From positions 1 through 17,828 of the forward strand of contig JAOZTO010000005.1 in NCBI GenBank assembly GCA_029942265.1: a DNA stretch of 17,828 nt, written 5' to 3'. The position numbers were made by a program, and so were the translations under genes. Below are positions 8,235 through 15,854 of this stretch, piece by piece (position 1 is the stretch's first letter; each line of letters begins with the position of its first letter). A model generated the notes under the pieces. It was not told the DNA's origin. It was given only the letters and a program-made list of their open reading frames with translations, and made no database searches. Source of the DNA: Desulfocapsa sp. GTDB taxonomy: Bacteria > Desulfobacterota > Desulfobulbia > Desulfobulbales > Desulfocapsaceae.

Positions 8235-8768
8235 ATGCAAACTGGAAAGAAATTCCTTAAGACAGCATTAGCCATAACCCTTGGTGTTACAATAATATCA
8301 CCGAACACTCTGTTGGCAATGGCTGCAGAGGATGCCCCTGAAACTATAACTATTGATAGTATGGCAAACTTATACACATCTGTTGAGTTCAATCATGAAA
8401 TGCATACTGAGTATGCAAGTTGCCAAGAATGTCATCATCACACAACAGGTGCCATTGTCGCTGCCCCAAACTGCGCGCGTTGCCATCACAACCATGACGA
8501 AAATGACATTGTGAGTTGCAGTGGTTGTCACGTGGCTAATCGTTTCTCTGAAAAATACCTTGTAACACTTGAAAAACCAGAACTATTCCACATCGACAAG
8601 CCAGGACTCCTTGGCGCATACCATCTTAATTGTATTAGTTGTCATGAAGTGACCTCGGGTCCAACGGGATGTCAAGAATGTCACACCATGACAGAAGCAG
8701 GGGAAAAGCGATTTGACACAGGGCCATTTAGTCCAAAGGCAGGAAAAAACGTATCTGAAAAACACTAA
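8235..8768 (+). CDS. Periplasmic pentahaem c-type cytochrome (class III-like)
   Basis: 177 residues with an N-terminal signal peptide (about 1-31, with a likely cleavage site after an Ala-rich AMAA). Five CXXCH haem sites are seen at C63-H67, C80-H84, C95-H99, C133-H137 and C146-H150. Additional His residues (H54, H57, H68, H69, H85, H87, H119, H130) could be distal ligands giving bis-His low-potential haems, as in c3/c7 cytochromes. Standard type I cytochrome c3 has four haems, so five in a chain this short makes it a variant. A strong AGGAGGA (8225-8231) precedes the start. Followed by a HybA-like ferredoxin and a HybB/NrfD-like protein, it is probably the periplasmic electron acceptor or donor subunit of that complex. 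By composition the trio recalls cytochrome/FeS/NrfD-type complexes described in Desulfovibrio and Geobacter. Confidence 0.93.
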   Translation: MQTGKKFLKTALAITLGVTIISPNTLLAMAAEDAPETITIDSMANLYTSVEFNHEMHTEYASCQECHHHTTGAIVAAPNCARCHHNHDENDIVSCSGCHVANRFSEKYLVTLEKPELFHIDKPGLLGAYHLNCISCHEVTSGPTGCQECHTMTEAGEKRFDTGPFSPKAGKNVSEKH

Positions 8769-8812
8769 GTTCAAGATATTTTCAGTGACACGTTCTAAGA
8801 GAGGAAAAATTT

Positions 8813-9760
8813 ATGAAAAATTTATTTAGCCGTAGAAACTTTCTCAAAGGTGGCCTTGCATCTACTGCTGCCGTTGCAGTTCTAAAAAACAAAGAAAGTG
8901 ATGCATCAGGTGATTTCACTGGTTACCCTGATGGAATGGGAGTCTTGGTAGACCTAACACGCTGTGTTGGATGTAGATCCTGCGAAGCAGCATGTAATAA
9001 AGAACAGAGTCTACCTGAACCTGATAAACCGTTTAACGATTTCTCTGTTTTCGATGAACTTCACCATGGACAAAAAAGACGACCGGATGAAAAATCCTAC
9101 ACAGTTGTTAATCGCTACGATGTCCCCGAGATTGATCATCCACTATTTAGAAAAATTCAATGTAACCATTGCCAAGAGCCGGCATGCCTGACTTCCTGTT
9201 TTGTTAATGCTTACACAAAAACACCGGAAGGTGCTGTTATCTATAACGTGGATGTCTGTGTTGGTTGTAGAACCTGCATGATTGCCTGTCCTTTTTATAT
9301 TCCCGCATTCAAATATTCAAGTGCATTTGATCCAAGCATCATGAAATGTATTTTTTGTTACGATACTCGCCTTAAAGAAGGTAAGCCACCAGCATGTGTT
9401 GAAGCTTGCCCACAGGAAGCTTTAAGCTTTGCAAAACGTACTGATTGTATAGAAGTTGGCCGTCAACGAATCCGCCAAAATCCCGGTAAATATGTTGATC
9501 ATATTTATGGCGAGCACGAGGTTGGTGGTACAGCATGGATGTACCTCTCAGGCGTATCTTTTGATAAAATGGGATTCGACATCCATCTTCCAAAAGAGCC
9601 TATTCTAAATTTTGTTAAGGATTTCCTAGCAATTGTCCCTATGGTTCTCACAATATGGCCTGGGTTATTTGTTGGATTCCATCTCCTTGCAACGCGAAAA
9701 GAAGAAAACAAAAAACATACAATTGAACAGAACACGGATGAAAAGGAGGAACAGGTATGA
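8813..9760 (+). CDS. Tat-exported four-cluster ferredoxin subunit (HybA/NrfC-like)
   Basis: 315-residue electron-transfer subunit. The N-terminus carries a twin-arginine motif (SRRNFLK, residues 6-12) with a hydrophobic stretch to about 24, so it is exported folded to the periplasm. Sixteen cysteines in four groups bind four [4Fe-4S] clusters: C51/54/57/61, C117/120/125/129, C149/152/155/159 and C179/182/195/199. A C-terminal hydrophobic helix (about 267-293) and charged tail anchor it in the membrane, as in HybA. It should wire the quinone site of the NrfD-like partner to the pentahaem cytochrome. GAGAGG at 8801-8806 supports the start. The stop overlaps the next start as ATGA, implying translational coupling. 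Confidence 0.94.
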   Translation: MKNLFSRRNFLKGGLASTAAVAVLKNKESDASGDFTGYPDGMGVLVDLTRCVGCRSCEAACNKEQSLPEPDKPFNDFSVFDELHHGQKRRPDEKSYTVVNRYDVPEIDHPLFRKIQCNHCQEPACLTSCFVNAYTKTPEGAVIYNVDVCVGCRTCMIACPFYIPAFKYSSAFDPSIMKCIFCYDTRLKEGKPPACVEACPQEALSFAKRTDCIEVGRQRIRQNPGKYVDHIYGEHEVGGTAWMYLSGVSFDKMGFDIHLPKEPILNFVKDFLAIVPMVLTIWPGLFVGFHLLATRKEENKKHTIEQNTDEKEEQV

Positions 9761-11010
9761 AACTCTTTTCAAAAGACAGGCCTGAAATTCCAATCGTCAA
9801 TCACTTGAAAAATGATGGGTCTGAATGGACAGTTAAAGAAAAGCTCTGGCTTGGATTATCCATTCCAGAATATAAAAAGCAATTTCTCAGAAACCCGATC
9901 AACTGGTTTATGATTCTTATTTTTGCCATTGGTGTTCCGCTTCTAATGCAACGATATTTATTTGGATTAGGTACGGTAACACATTCATCTAACGATTATC
10001 CGTGGGGATTATTTCTTGGATTTGGATTATTTGCCATGGTTCCTTTGTCAGCTTCGGGTTTTATGCTCGGAACAACTGTAGAACTTTTTGGTAGGAAAGA
10101 CTTTAAACCAATAGAACGTCTCGCACTTCTGAACGGTCTACTTGGATATTTCTTTGCCGTACTTTTCCTTGAAGTCGACCTTGGTATGCCATGGCGGCTC
10201 CCTTATCCCATGTTTGTGTCTCTTGGGCCTGCTGCTGTATTATTTCTTGTTGCTTGGCATGTCGCCACATATTTGACTGTTCAAGTAGCGGAAGTGCTTC
10301 CTGCATTTTTTGAATGGATAGGCTGGTTAAAAGGAAAAAGAGTAATTAAAAAATGGGCGATTGGGCTTACTGTTTCTGGAATAATTCTTTCCACACTTCA
10401 CCAGGGTGCACTAGGTGCATTATTCACTTATGCGCCTGGAAAAGTTCACCCACTTTGGCTCTCTACAAATTTCCAGTGGATCCTTTTCTTCTGTTCATCA
10501 ATATTTGCAGGACTTTCAATGGTCATTGTAGCATCAACTCTTATTAGAAACTTTATGGCTTGGCGGTGCGATGACACCTTTAAGGACAGTTTAGACACCA
10601 TTACCGTTGGTCTTGCAAAAGGTTCATCCATTGCAATGATAACTTATTTAGTTATTAAAATTGTTGCAATAGCTCATGACCAAGAGTGGGAATATCTTTT
10701 GACTGGCTGGGGAAGTTACTACTTTCTAGAGCTTGGTGTTGCTGTGGTACTTCCATTGTTTATGTTCGCAATTGGTGTTAGAAACCACTATGTCACACTT
10801 ATTAGATTTGCGGCCTTTATAGCAGCTATAGGTATCGTATGGAATCGTCTTAACACCTCACTTGTCTGTTATAACTGGCAGTTATATCAGGAAATTCCAC
10901 ACTGGAAAGAAGTTTGGATAACAGTTACTATTTACGCACTTTATTTTCTAACCTACCGGTTTATTGTTTACCGTTTACCAATAGTATATGGCTGGAAAGG
11001 GGAAAAATAA
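9757..11010 (+). CDS. HybB/NrfD-family integral membrane quinone-interacting subunit
   Basis: 417 residues with about ten hydrophobic helices after a 45-residue cytoplasmic N-terminus (from about 47, 82, 121, 152, 199, 238, 283, 325, 349 and 391). Family landmarks include YPWGLFLGFG near the second helix and STLHQGALGALF followed by KVHPLWLST, which match the HybB type of NrfD protein. These proteins carry no haem or metal and exchange electrons between quinone and a ferredoxin subunit. AGGAGGAA (9744-9751) and the ATGA overlap with the ferredoxin gene support the start. With the two preceding genes it forms a three-subunit menaquinone:cytochrome module. No hydrogenase or molybdoenzyme subunit is present, so the electron partner must be encoded elsewhere. 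The direction of electron flow cannot be read from the sequence. Confidence 0.92.
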   Translation: MKLFSKDRPEIPIVNHLKNDGSEWTVKEKLWLGLSIPEYKKQFLRNPINWFMILIFAIGVPLLMQRYLFGLGTVTHSSNDYPWGLFLGFGLFAMVPLSASGFMLGTTVELFGRKDFKPIERLALLNGLLGYFFAVLFLEVDLGMPWRLPYPMFVSLGPAAVLFLVAWHVATYLTVQVAEVLPAFFEWIGWLKGKRVIKKWAIGLTVSGIILSTLHQGALGALFTYAPGKVHPLWLSTNFQWILFFCSSIFAGLSMVIVASTLIRNFMAWRCDDTFKDSLDTITVGLAKGSSIAMITYLVIKIVAIAHDQEWEYLLTGWGSYYFLELGVAVVLPLFMFAIGVRNHYVTLIRFAAFIAAIGIVWNRLNTSLVCYNWQLYQEIPHWKEVWITVTIYALYFLTYRFIVYRLPIVYGWKGEK

Positions 11011-11042
11011 GCGATACCTCTTTTAAATATGTCTTAAGATTT

Positions 11043-11070
11043 CTCAAAGCAGCATTTGTGCTGCTTTGAG
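11043..11070 (+). terminator. Hairpin terminating the cytochrome operon
   Basis: CTCAAAGCAGCA (11043-11054) and TGCTGCTTTGAG (11059-11070) form a perfect 12-bp stem with a TTTG loop, 33 bases after the NrfD-like stop. A T-rich but broken tail (TTCATCAAGTTCTT) follows. It is probably the operon end, perhaps partly leaky towards the kinase gene that starts 27 bases later. Confidence 0.65.
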
Positions 11071-11097
11071 TTCATCAAGTTCTTACAGAGAAGAAAA

Positions 11098-12534
11098 ATG
11101 AAAACTATTCTTTCCCAAATTTCATTAAAACGAATTTTCTCTTTTTTTACTATTACAACCATAAGCCTGCTTATGGTTGTAATAGTATTTGCTGGAAAGC
11201 AGTATCTTCTTTATAGACACTGTGAAAACTTGGTCAGTTCCAGCCAGCAGTTGTTATTCCAATTTACTGGAATAAAAGAACATGTTAATGAAACCTTAGT
11301 AAACAGGAAAACTATTCACAGCAACACATTAATTAAAGAAATTCAACAACTTGACATTGGACTACAAAAAATTCTTGGAGATATTCTTATTCCTGAAGAG
11401 TTCAAGCTCTCCTTTATCAGCCAGATTGACCTTGTTACTCTCACAGTACAATTACGAAATATTGAAAACACAGAATCCCCTCCTTCAAAAAAAGAATTAT
11501 TAGCACTCGGAACTCAGCTTCGAAGTATCAATACAAAACTTAATAATTTCCATTTATTAATAAGTAGATACACTCAAAAACAGCTACTAGGCCTGCATCA
11601 AACATTGGCTGGATTTCTTGCAATGAGCGTTGCACTTGTGACTATAATGCTCCTTACACTGAACACTTTTATTATTTCTCCAATTCTCGCTTATTGCCGC
11701 ACTCACTTTCCGGAAAAAGAAGACGATGTGTCGCTTATCACTCTCCATAAAACATTACAGCATCTGGCTTCAAATACTTCTGATACAACAACTTCACTGG
11801 ATGCCATTGATCCTTTAGAATTTTCATTTCTCTACAGATATAGTTCCATTGGTCATCTACTCACGGAATTCACCCATGAATTAACCAACATATCAAATGG
11901 TTCTATTAATTATACTCAAGCAATCATTGATCTTACGAATGATTCACAATTAAACGAGGATACCAGGCAACTGTTGCACAAACTTTATAATGAAGAAAAA
12001 AAACTTTCACAAATTCTGAAAGAAATAAATGATTTTAGCCGAGAAAGTGTAAAGGGAACAGCTAAGGCCATTTCTTTAGACGACTTCTTTGATCAGATTG
12101 CAACTCTTGTATCCAATACGTTAAATAACGAAGGAGTTGAATTTGTAATTCCAGCACGACTCCCTGCAACCTTATTAAGTCATCATGTTAGTGACATTCA
12201 GTTGGTAATCTTATCAGCTCTACAAAATTGTAGGGTCTCACTCAACTCACTTCCGACATATGACACTAATAACACAAAGAAAATAATACTATCGGTAAAT
12301 ACTAATGCATTGCAACAAGGATGTTTTGCAATTACAATTTTAGACAATGGATCACCTCGCACCATGGAAACACTGCGCATTGATTCGGATACCGATCAAG
12401 CGTGGCATAGTATGAATTTATGCGAGATGTTTTTGCAATCATTCAACGGAAGCCTCACTATTGTACGACAGGATAACAAAACCAATATCTGCACGATTAC
12501 TGCGCCACTTCATCAAAAAGAGACATCCGTATAG
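11098..12534 (+). CDS. Membrane histidine kinase-like protein with degenerate ATPase domain
   Basis: 478 residues from the ATG at 11098. An upstream in-frame TTG at 11056 falls inside the terminator hairpin, so the ATG preceded by AGAGAAG is preferred. TM1 is at about 14-34, a periplasmic helical domain of about 130 residues follows, and TM2 is at about 165-195. A HisKA-like helix contains FTHELTNISNG (H260, E261, N264), the H-E-x2-N phosphoacceptor pattern. The ATPase part keeps an N-box Asn (N377 in LQN) and a G1-like LDNGSP (D416), but there is no G2 glycine loop: the region reads AWHSMNLCEMFLQSFNGS. It may bind ATP poorly or act as a pseudokinase/phosphatase. No response regulator is adjacent. 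The position after the redox operon suggests a link to it, but this is unproven. Confidence 0.85.
   Translation: MKTILSQISLKRIFSFFTITTISLLMVVIVFAGKQYLLYRHCENLVSSSQQLLFQFTGIKEHVNETLVNRKTIHSNTLIKEIQQLDIGLQKILGDILIPEEFKLSFISQIDLVTLTVQLRNIENTESPPSKKELLALGTQLRSINTKLNNFHLLISRYTQKQLLGLHQTLAGFLAMSVALVTIMLLTLNTFIISPILAYCRTHFPEKEDDVSLITLHKTLQHLASNTSDTTTSLDAIDPLEFSFLYRYSSIGHLLTEFTHELTNISNGSINYTQAIIDLTNDSQLNEDTRQLLHKLYNEEKKLSQILKEINDFSRESVKGTAKAISLDDFFDQIATLVSNTLNNEGVEFVIPARLPATLLSHHVSDIQLVILSALQNCRVSLNSLPTYDTNNTKKIILSVNTNALQQGCFAITILDNGSPRTMETLRIDSDTDQAWHSMNLCEMFLQSFNGSLTIVRQDNKTNICTITAPLHQKETSV
11148..11187. repeat. Perfect 18-bp inverted repeat inside the kinase coding region
   Basis: Arms 11148-11165 and 11170-11187 are exactly complementary around the loop CCTG. 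The structure lies 50 bases inside the open reading frame, encodes most of the first membrane helix, and leaves the frame intact. It is preceded by a T7 run and would form a strong hairpin in the mRNA of either strand. Confidence 0.85.
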
Positions 12535-12551
12535 TATCAAACGAAACTACT

Positions 12552-12579
12552 CAGCTACCCCAAAAAATAGGGATAGCCG
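12552..12579. terminator. Bidirectional terminator between convergent genes
   Basis: CAGCTACCCC (12552-12561) pairs with GGGATAGCCG (12570-12579) around an A-rich loop. On the - strand RNA all ten positions pair if G-U wobbles are allowed; on the + strand there are two A-C mismatches. T-rich sequence follows on both sides. It lies in the gap between the kinase-like gene and the convergent nuclease gene. Confidence 0.5.
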
Positions 12580-12584
12580 AATCT

Positions 12585-13076
12585 TTATTTCTTCTTGCGT
12601 TTCCACACCCATGGTGGAGTAGGGTTACGATCATGCCAAAGTCCACGTTTTTTGTTTTTTGCTATCGCTTCGTACTGGTACCATTTGTCACAAATGGATT
12701 CATTGCAATAATAAATATGAACCCATGCAAGCCCACTTTTAATCAATTCCTCATTGAGAATTCTGTTATCACGAAGTGTAACTATGGATACCATTCTTCC
12801 ATAGTCATCCCAATATTTTGTTTCCACTGTAATGATTGAATCTTTCACAAGATCAGTCGTAAATCTTTTAGCAACTTTTGAATATGCCTGATGATATTCA
12901 GGTGTATCCACTCCCCAAAACCTAAGTTTTCTGTTTTTGTTTTTATATCGTACAACAATGGTGTCTCCGTCAACAACTCGCACGACCTTAACCCTTTCCA
13001 GTTCTGATGCTAACACTGTCCATTGTAAAAATGCAATATTTACAACTACAAGTATAACAATCAATATTTTTTTCAT
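12585..13076 (-). CDS. Secreted thermonuclease (staphylococcal nuclease family)
   Basis: 163-residue phosphodiesterase of the SNase-like OB fold, which hydrolyses DNA and RNA with calcium. A signal peptide (about 1-23, ending VLASE) indicates export. Catalytic residues match the family: VDGDT (D36, D38), LRFWGVDTPE (R52, D57, T58, E60) and DYGRMV (R94). They are followed by the conserved LNEELIKSGLAWV and the typical PTPPWVW tail ending in a basic run. Cys124 and Cys129 could form a disulfide in the periplasm. It is monocistronic, reads against the kinase gene, and shares no evident pathway with its neighbours. Its likely role is nucleic acid scavenging or general extracytoplasmic nuclease activity. 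Confidence 0.93.
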   Translation of the reverse strand: MKKILIVILVVVNIAFLQWTVLASELERVKVVRVVDGDTIVVRYKNKNRKLRFWGVDTPEYHQAYSKVAKRFTTDLVKDSIITVETKYWDDYGRMVSIVTLRDNRILNEELIKSGLAWVHIYYCNESICDKWYQYEAIAKNKKRGLWHDRNPTPPWVWKRKKK

Positions 13077-13514
13077 GGGTGGTTATTCCTAAAAGAATAC
13101 ATAACATCCCCCACTGATACGAGTGCAGGGAAAGTTGTCAGTAGTCAGTGTTCAGTTTTCCCTATCTTTGCCGTTACTACGTGATAAACAGGAAAGTTGA
13201 CTAAAAATTTTACGAGGTCTGAATATTGTACTATAATCATTATTATCTGTATTTATTTAGAAAAAAGACAAAAAGCCTCTTGTCATTCTTTCATTGGTTG
13301 TGATAAGATCATTATACGTTTTATAACATACGCTGAATGATCACGAATTCATCACAAATGAAATACAATCATATTTTTTGTTTATGATGTCTTATAGTAA
13401 TCAGACAATCTCTTAAAAAATATTAAGGGAAAATAAATTTACAAGAATAGCAGAACTGACAACCTCGAAACAAGGTTATACGATGCTATCAAAATATGAT
13501 AGTTTAAAAAACTC
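13077..13514. other. Gene-free stretch upstream of the nuclease
   Basis: No credible reading frame on either strand. It must contain the promoter of the nuclease gene, but no convincing -35/-10 pair was found. Visible items are three imperfect 7-base direct repeats (GTCAGTA, GTCAGTG, TTCAGTT at 13137-13157), a good isolated -10 hexamer TATAAT (13232-13237) on the + strand without a matching -35, and a short dyad (GATCATT 13307-13313, AATGATC 13336-13342). A 22-base segment at 13486-13507 resembles part of the repeat at 14250-14272. A small RNA cannot be excluded. Confidence 0.4.
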
Positions 13515-13647
13515 GTAACTATTCAGCGAGTACCCGATAATAGGCACACCACTGAACTGTAACTGTTTAGATGTGCCTCAGGTTCGTTTGAACCGGCTTG
13601 TGAACAAGCCGGTTCGAACGAAGATGAGGTGCTAGCCGAATACTTAC
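13515..13647. repeat. Palindromic repeat element, copy A
   Basis: The ends read GTAACTATTC...GAATACTTAC, an imperfect terminal inverted repeat. Inside is a 19-bp near-perfect hairpin (13583-13601 with 13604-13622, one mismatch), extended outward by GTGCCTCA against TGAGGTGC. Bases 13555-13585 match the reverse complement of 14238-14269 with about 28 of 32 positions identical, so it is related to copy B in inverted orientation. It ends 30 bp before the cyclic-nucleotide-binding gene and may form part of its leader. Confidence 0.65.
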
Positions 13648-13677
13648 CTAACTAGTTACAAAAACTCTTAATATCTT

Positions 13678-14175
13678 ATGGGTAATAACAAAGAACAGCT
13701 CTCTGACTCTGAAGAACAAACACGTGATTTCCTACTTAGCTTGTCTCTATTTGATAGTTTCAAAGTTGATGAGCTCACCCTACTTACAAAGCACATGAGT
13801 TATATTCAATTGCAACGTGGAGAATTCCTCTTTGTTGAAGGTGATAAAGGTAATTTTATGGGATTTGTTGTCCATGGAGTCCTTGAAGTCCTAAAAAAAT
13901 CTGCAACTGGAGAGAATGTTATCATTGCACGACTCACCAAAGGAAGTTCGATTGGTGAAATGGCACTTATTGACAAATCACCACGTTCAGCAACAGTTGT
14001 ATCCAGACAACCGACCACAATGCTCACATTAACCAGTAAAGGGTTTGACAAACTTGCTGAAAATTCACCAGCGACAGGGGTTAAAATAATTCAAAAAATT
14101 GCACGACTACTAAGTCTCAATATGCGCCGAACATCAAGCAAACTTGCTGACTTATTGAATATTTACCCAGTCTAG
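13678..14175 (+). CDS. Stand-alone cyclic-nucleotide-binding domain protein
   Basis: 165 residues consisting almost wholly of a CRP-type cNMP-binding beta-barrel (about 18-135). The phosphate-binding cassette is clear: IGEMALIDKSPRSAT, with the Gly-Glu pair and the Arg that holds the cyclic phosphate. A short helical tail follows; no HTH, kinase or channel domain is attached. It is cytoplasmic, with no signal or membrane segment. It probably senses cAMP or cGMP and acts through a partner protein. The ATG at 13678 has no recognisable Shine-Dalgarno sequence. The gene is bracketed by two related palindromic repeats, one ending 30 bp upstream and the other starting 1 bp after the stop. Confidence 0.88.
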   Translation: MGNNKEQLSDSEEQTRDFLLSLSLFDSFKVDELTLLTKHMSYIQLQRGEFLFVEGDKGNFMGFVVHGVLEVLKKSATGENVIIARLTKGSSIGEMALIDKSPRSATVVSRQPTTMLTLTSKGFDKLAENSPATGVKIIQKIARLLSLNMRRTSSKLADLLNIYPV

Positions 14176-14176
14176 A

Positions 14177-14302
14177 GTAAATATGTTATCAGGAGCTTGT
14201 CCGAGAATAGGCATATCGTTCAAAATCCAGATAGACTGAACCTGAGACACTATCAAAACATTTACAGTTTAACCTGTTTTTGAACCTTATCCGAATATTT
14301 AC
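14177..14302. repeat. Palindromic repeat element, copy B
   Basis: The 126-bp segment begins GTAAATAT directly after the stop codon and ends ATATTTAC, an 8-bp perfect terminal inverted repeat. Its 14238-14269 part is the inverted relative of 13555-13585 in copy A. Both copies also share CCGANAATAGGCA-like and CCGAATANTTAC motifs. It is less hairpin-rich than copy A. It fills nearly all of the space between the cyclic-nucleotide-binding gene and the next regulator. Confidence 0.6.
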
Positions 14303-14357
14303 AATGTAATTGTCACTAAACACGTTATCAAATATTTCAACTACACTTTATTCTATT

Positions 14358-15854
14358 ATGCCCTCTTCCCCAACTATACTGTTTGCTGACCCTGATCCGA
14401 CAATACAAACTGCGTGTTTACAACTCTTTAATACTTACGCACCGTCTTGTGTTCACAATTGTTCAGCATCTGCAAAACTAATAACGGCTCTTGAATCAAG
14501 TCAATCAAATATTCTTTTTCTCAATCTGCTTCTACTCGCAGGACAAGACTATATAAAAATTCTCGATACCATCGCTGAAAAATTCCCAGATATTTTACTT
14601 ATAGTTGCTTTTCCACATAATGATCAAATAGTTGAACAGCAAATTATTTCTAGGGATATATTTTTTTATGTCAATACTCCCTATGACACATCGGAAATCA
14701 AACTCGCACTCAAGCGTGCTGTAACAAAGCTCAACCTCCCCCCCACGAATCAATCACCAGAGCAACAACAGGAAGCTGTTCCCTTTTATGGTATTATTGG
14801 CGAAACCCCTGTTATGCAAAAATTATTTAATCTGATCACTAAAGTTTCAGAGGATGATTTTGCCACGGTGCTTATACGAGGTGAATCTGGAACAGGAAAA
14901 GAACTTGTTGCCCGTGCTATACACCTTCATTCTAACAGAAAAAAGAACAATTTCGTTCCGGTAAATTGTGCAGCAATTCCCGATGACCTGCTTGAAAGCG
15001 AACTCTTTGGCTACACAAAAGGTGCATTCACCGGAGCTGTTCAAAATAAGATGGGGAGAATTCAATATGCGGATGGAGGTACACTTTTCTTAGACGAAAT
15101 TGGAGATATGAAACCGTCATTGCAAGCCAAACTTCTACGAGTACTCCAGGAAAGAGAGTTTGAGCCAGTCGGTGGTCTCAAAGCAACACCCGTTGATATA
15201 AGAGTCGTTGCTGCAACGCACTGTAATCTTGAACAGCTTGTATCCGACGGAAAATTTCGGGAAGATCTTTATTACAGGCTTTCAGTTATTCCCCTTCTCA
15301 TTCCACGATTAGAAGAACGAAAAGCTGACATACCTATCTTACTCAATACTTTTCTTGATGCTCATGCCACAAAAAGAGGAAGAGAAAAGTTTACAGTTCC
15401 CCTTTCTGTTATGACAGCTCTCCTCTCTTACAAATGGAAAGGGAATGTCCGTGAACTTGAAAACCTTGTGCAACAACTCTCTGTTTTATGCAGTGGCAGA
15501 ACAATTCGTTTAGACGACCTTCCGGAACGAATTCTTGAAGAATTCAACCCTGATTCAATTGATAAAGATTCTATCGCAAGTATACTCCAGCAGGCGTCAT
15601 TACGCACTGACATCGTTATTAGTGCCTCAACAGAAGAGCAAACAACTCTACTTCCAAGCAAGGGAGAATGGGATGGTGGGCAGGTGAATTTCAAAGACCT
15701 TATTAATGACTATGAATCTCAACTAATTATAAAAGCTATGAAATTGACAGATGGTAACAAAAAAGAAGCAGCACAATTATTAAATTTGAAGAGAACAACA
15801 TTATTGGAAAAAATTAAAAAGAAGGACTTGCAAGGGCTCTGGGAGGATAACTAA
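14358..15854 (+). CDS. FleQ/FlrA-like sigma54 activator with pseudo-receiver
   Basis: 498 residues from the ATG at 14358. A TTG at 14310 gives 514, but both lack a ribosome site and the first 16 residues look non-domain. The receiver-like domain keeps an acidic start (FADPDP), but the phosphoacceptor Asp is replaced by Asn (ILFLNLLLLAG) and the active Lys by Asn (YVNTPYD), so phosphorylation is not expected. The AAA+ domain is complete: GESGTGKE, canonical GAFTGA, TLFLDEIGD and WKGNVRELENL. The Fis-type HTH ends in LLNLKRTTLLEKIKK, close to the FleQ/FlrA signature. Length and non-phosphorylatable REC also fit FleQ, a flagellar/exopolysaccharide master regulator that in Pseudomonas binds c-di-GMP. 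The target and ligand here are inferred. It overlaps the convergent CheX-like gene by 4 bp. Confidence 0.88.
   Translation: MPSSPTILFADPDPTIQTACLQLFNTYAPSCVHNCSASAKLITALESSQSNILFLNLLLLAGQDYIKILDTIAEKFPDILLIVAFPHNDQIVEQQIISRDIFFYVNTPYDTSEIKLALKRAVTKLNLPPTNQSPEQQQEAVPFYGIIGETPVMQKLFNLITKVSEDDFATVLIRGESGTGKELVARAIHLHSNRKKNNFVPVNCAAIPDDLLESELFGYTKGAFTGAVQNKMGRIQYADGGTLFLDEIGDMKPSLQAKLLRVLQEREFEPVGGLKATPVDIRVVAATHCNLEQLVSDGKFREDLYYRLSVIPLLIPRLEERKADIPILLNTFLDAHATKRGREKFTVPLSVMTALLSYKWKGNVRELENLVQQLSVLCSGRTIRLDDLPERILEEFNPDSIDKDSIASILQQASLRTDIVISASTEEQTTLLPSKGEWDGGQVNFKDLINDYESQLIIKAMKLTDGNKKEAAQLLNLKRTTLLEKIKKKDLQGLWEDN

Noticed and set aside
11056..11058. TTG as start of the membrane kinase-like gene
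   Set aside because: It lies in the loop of the upstream terminator hairpin and lacks a ribosome site. The ATG at 11098 has one and puts the first membrane helix near the N-terminus.
13137..13157. CRISPR-like or satellite array from the 7-base direct repeats
   Set aside because: There are only three imperfect units with no spacers; it is too short to be an array.
13197..13237. Sigma70 promoter from TTGACT and TATAAT
   Set aside because: The spacing is 29 bases, too long for a functional pair, and no clear gene follows at a suitable distance.
14310..14312. TTG as start of the FleQ-like gene
   Set aside because: It is only 8 bp past repeat copy B, has no ribosome site and adds 16 residues that precede the receiver fold. 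The ATG at 14358 gives a length close to FleQ.
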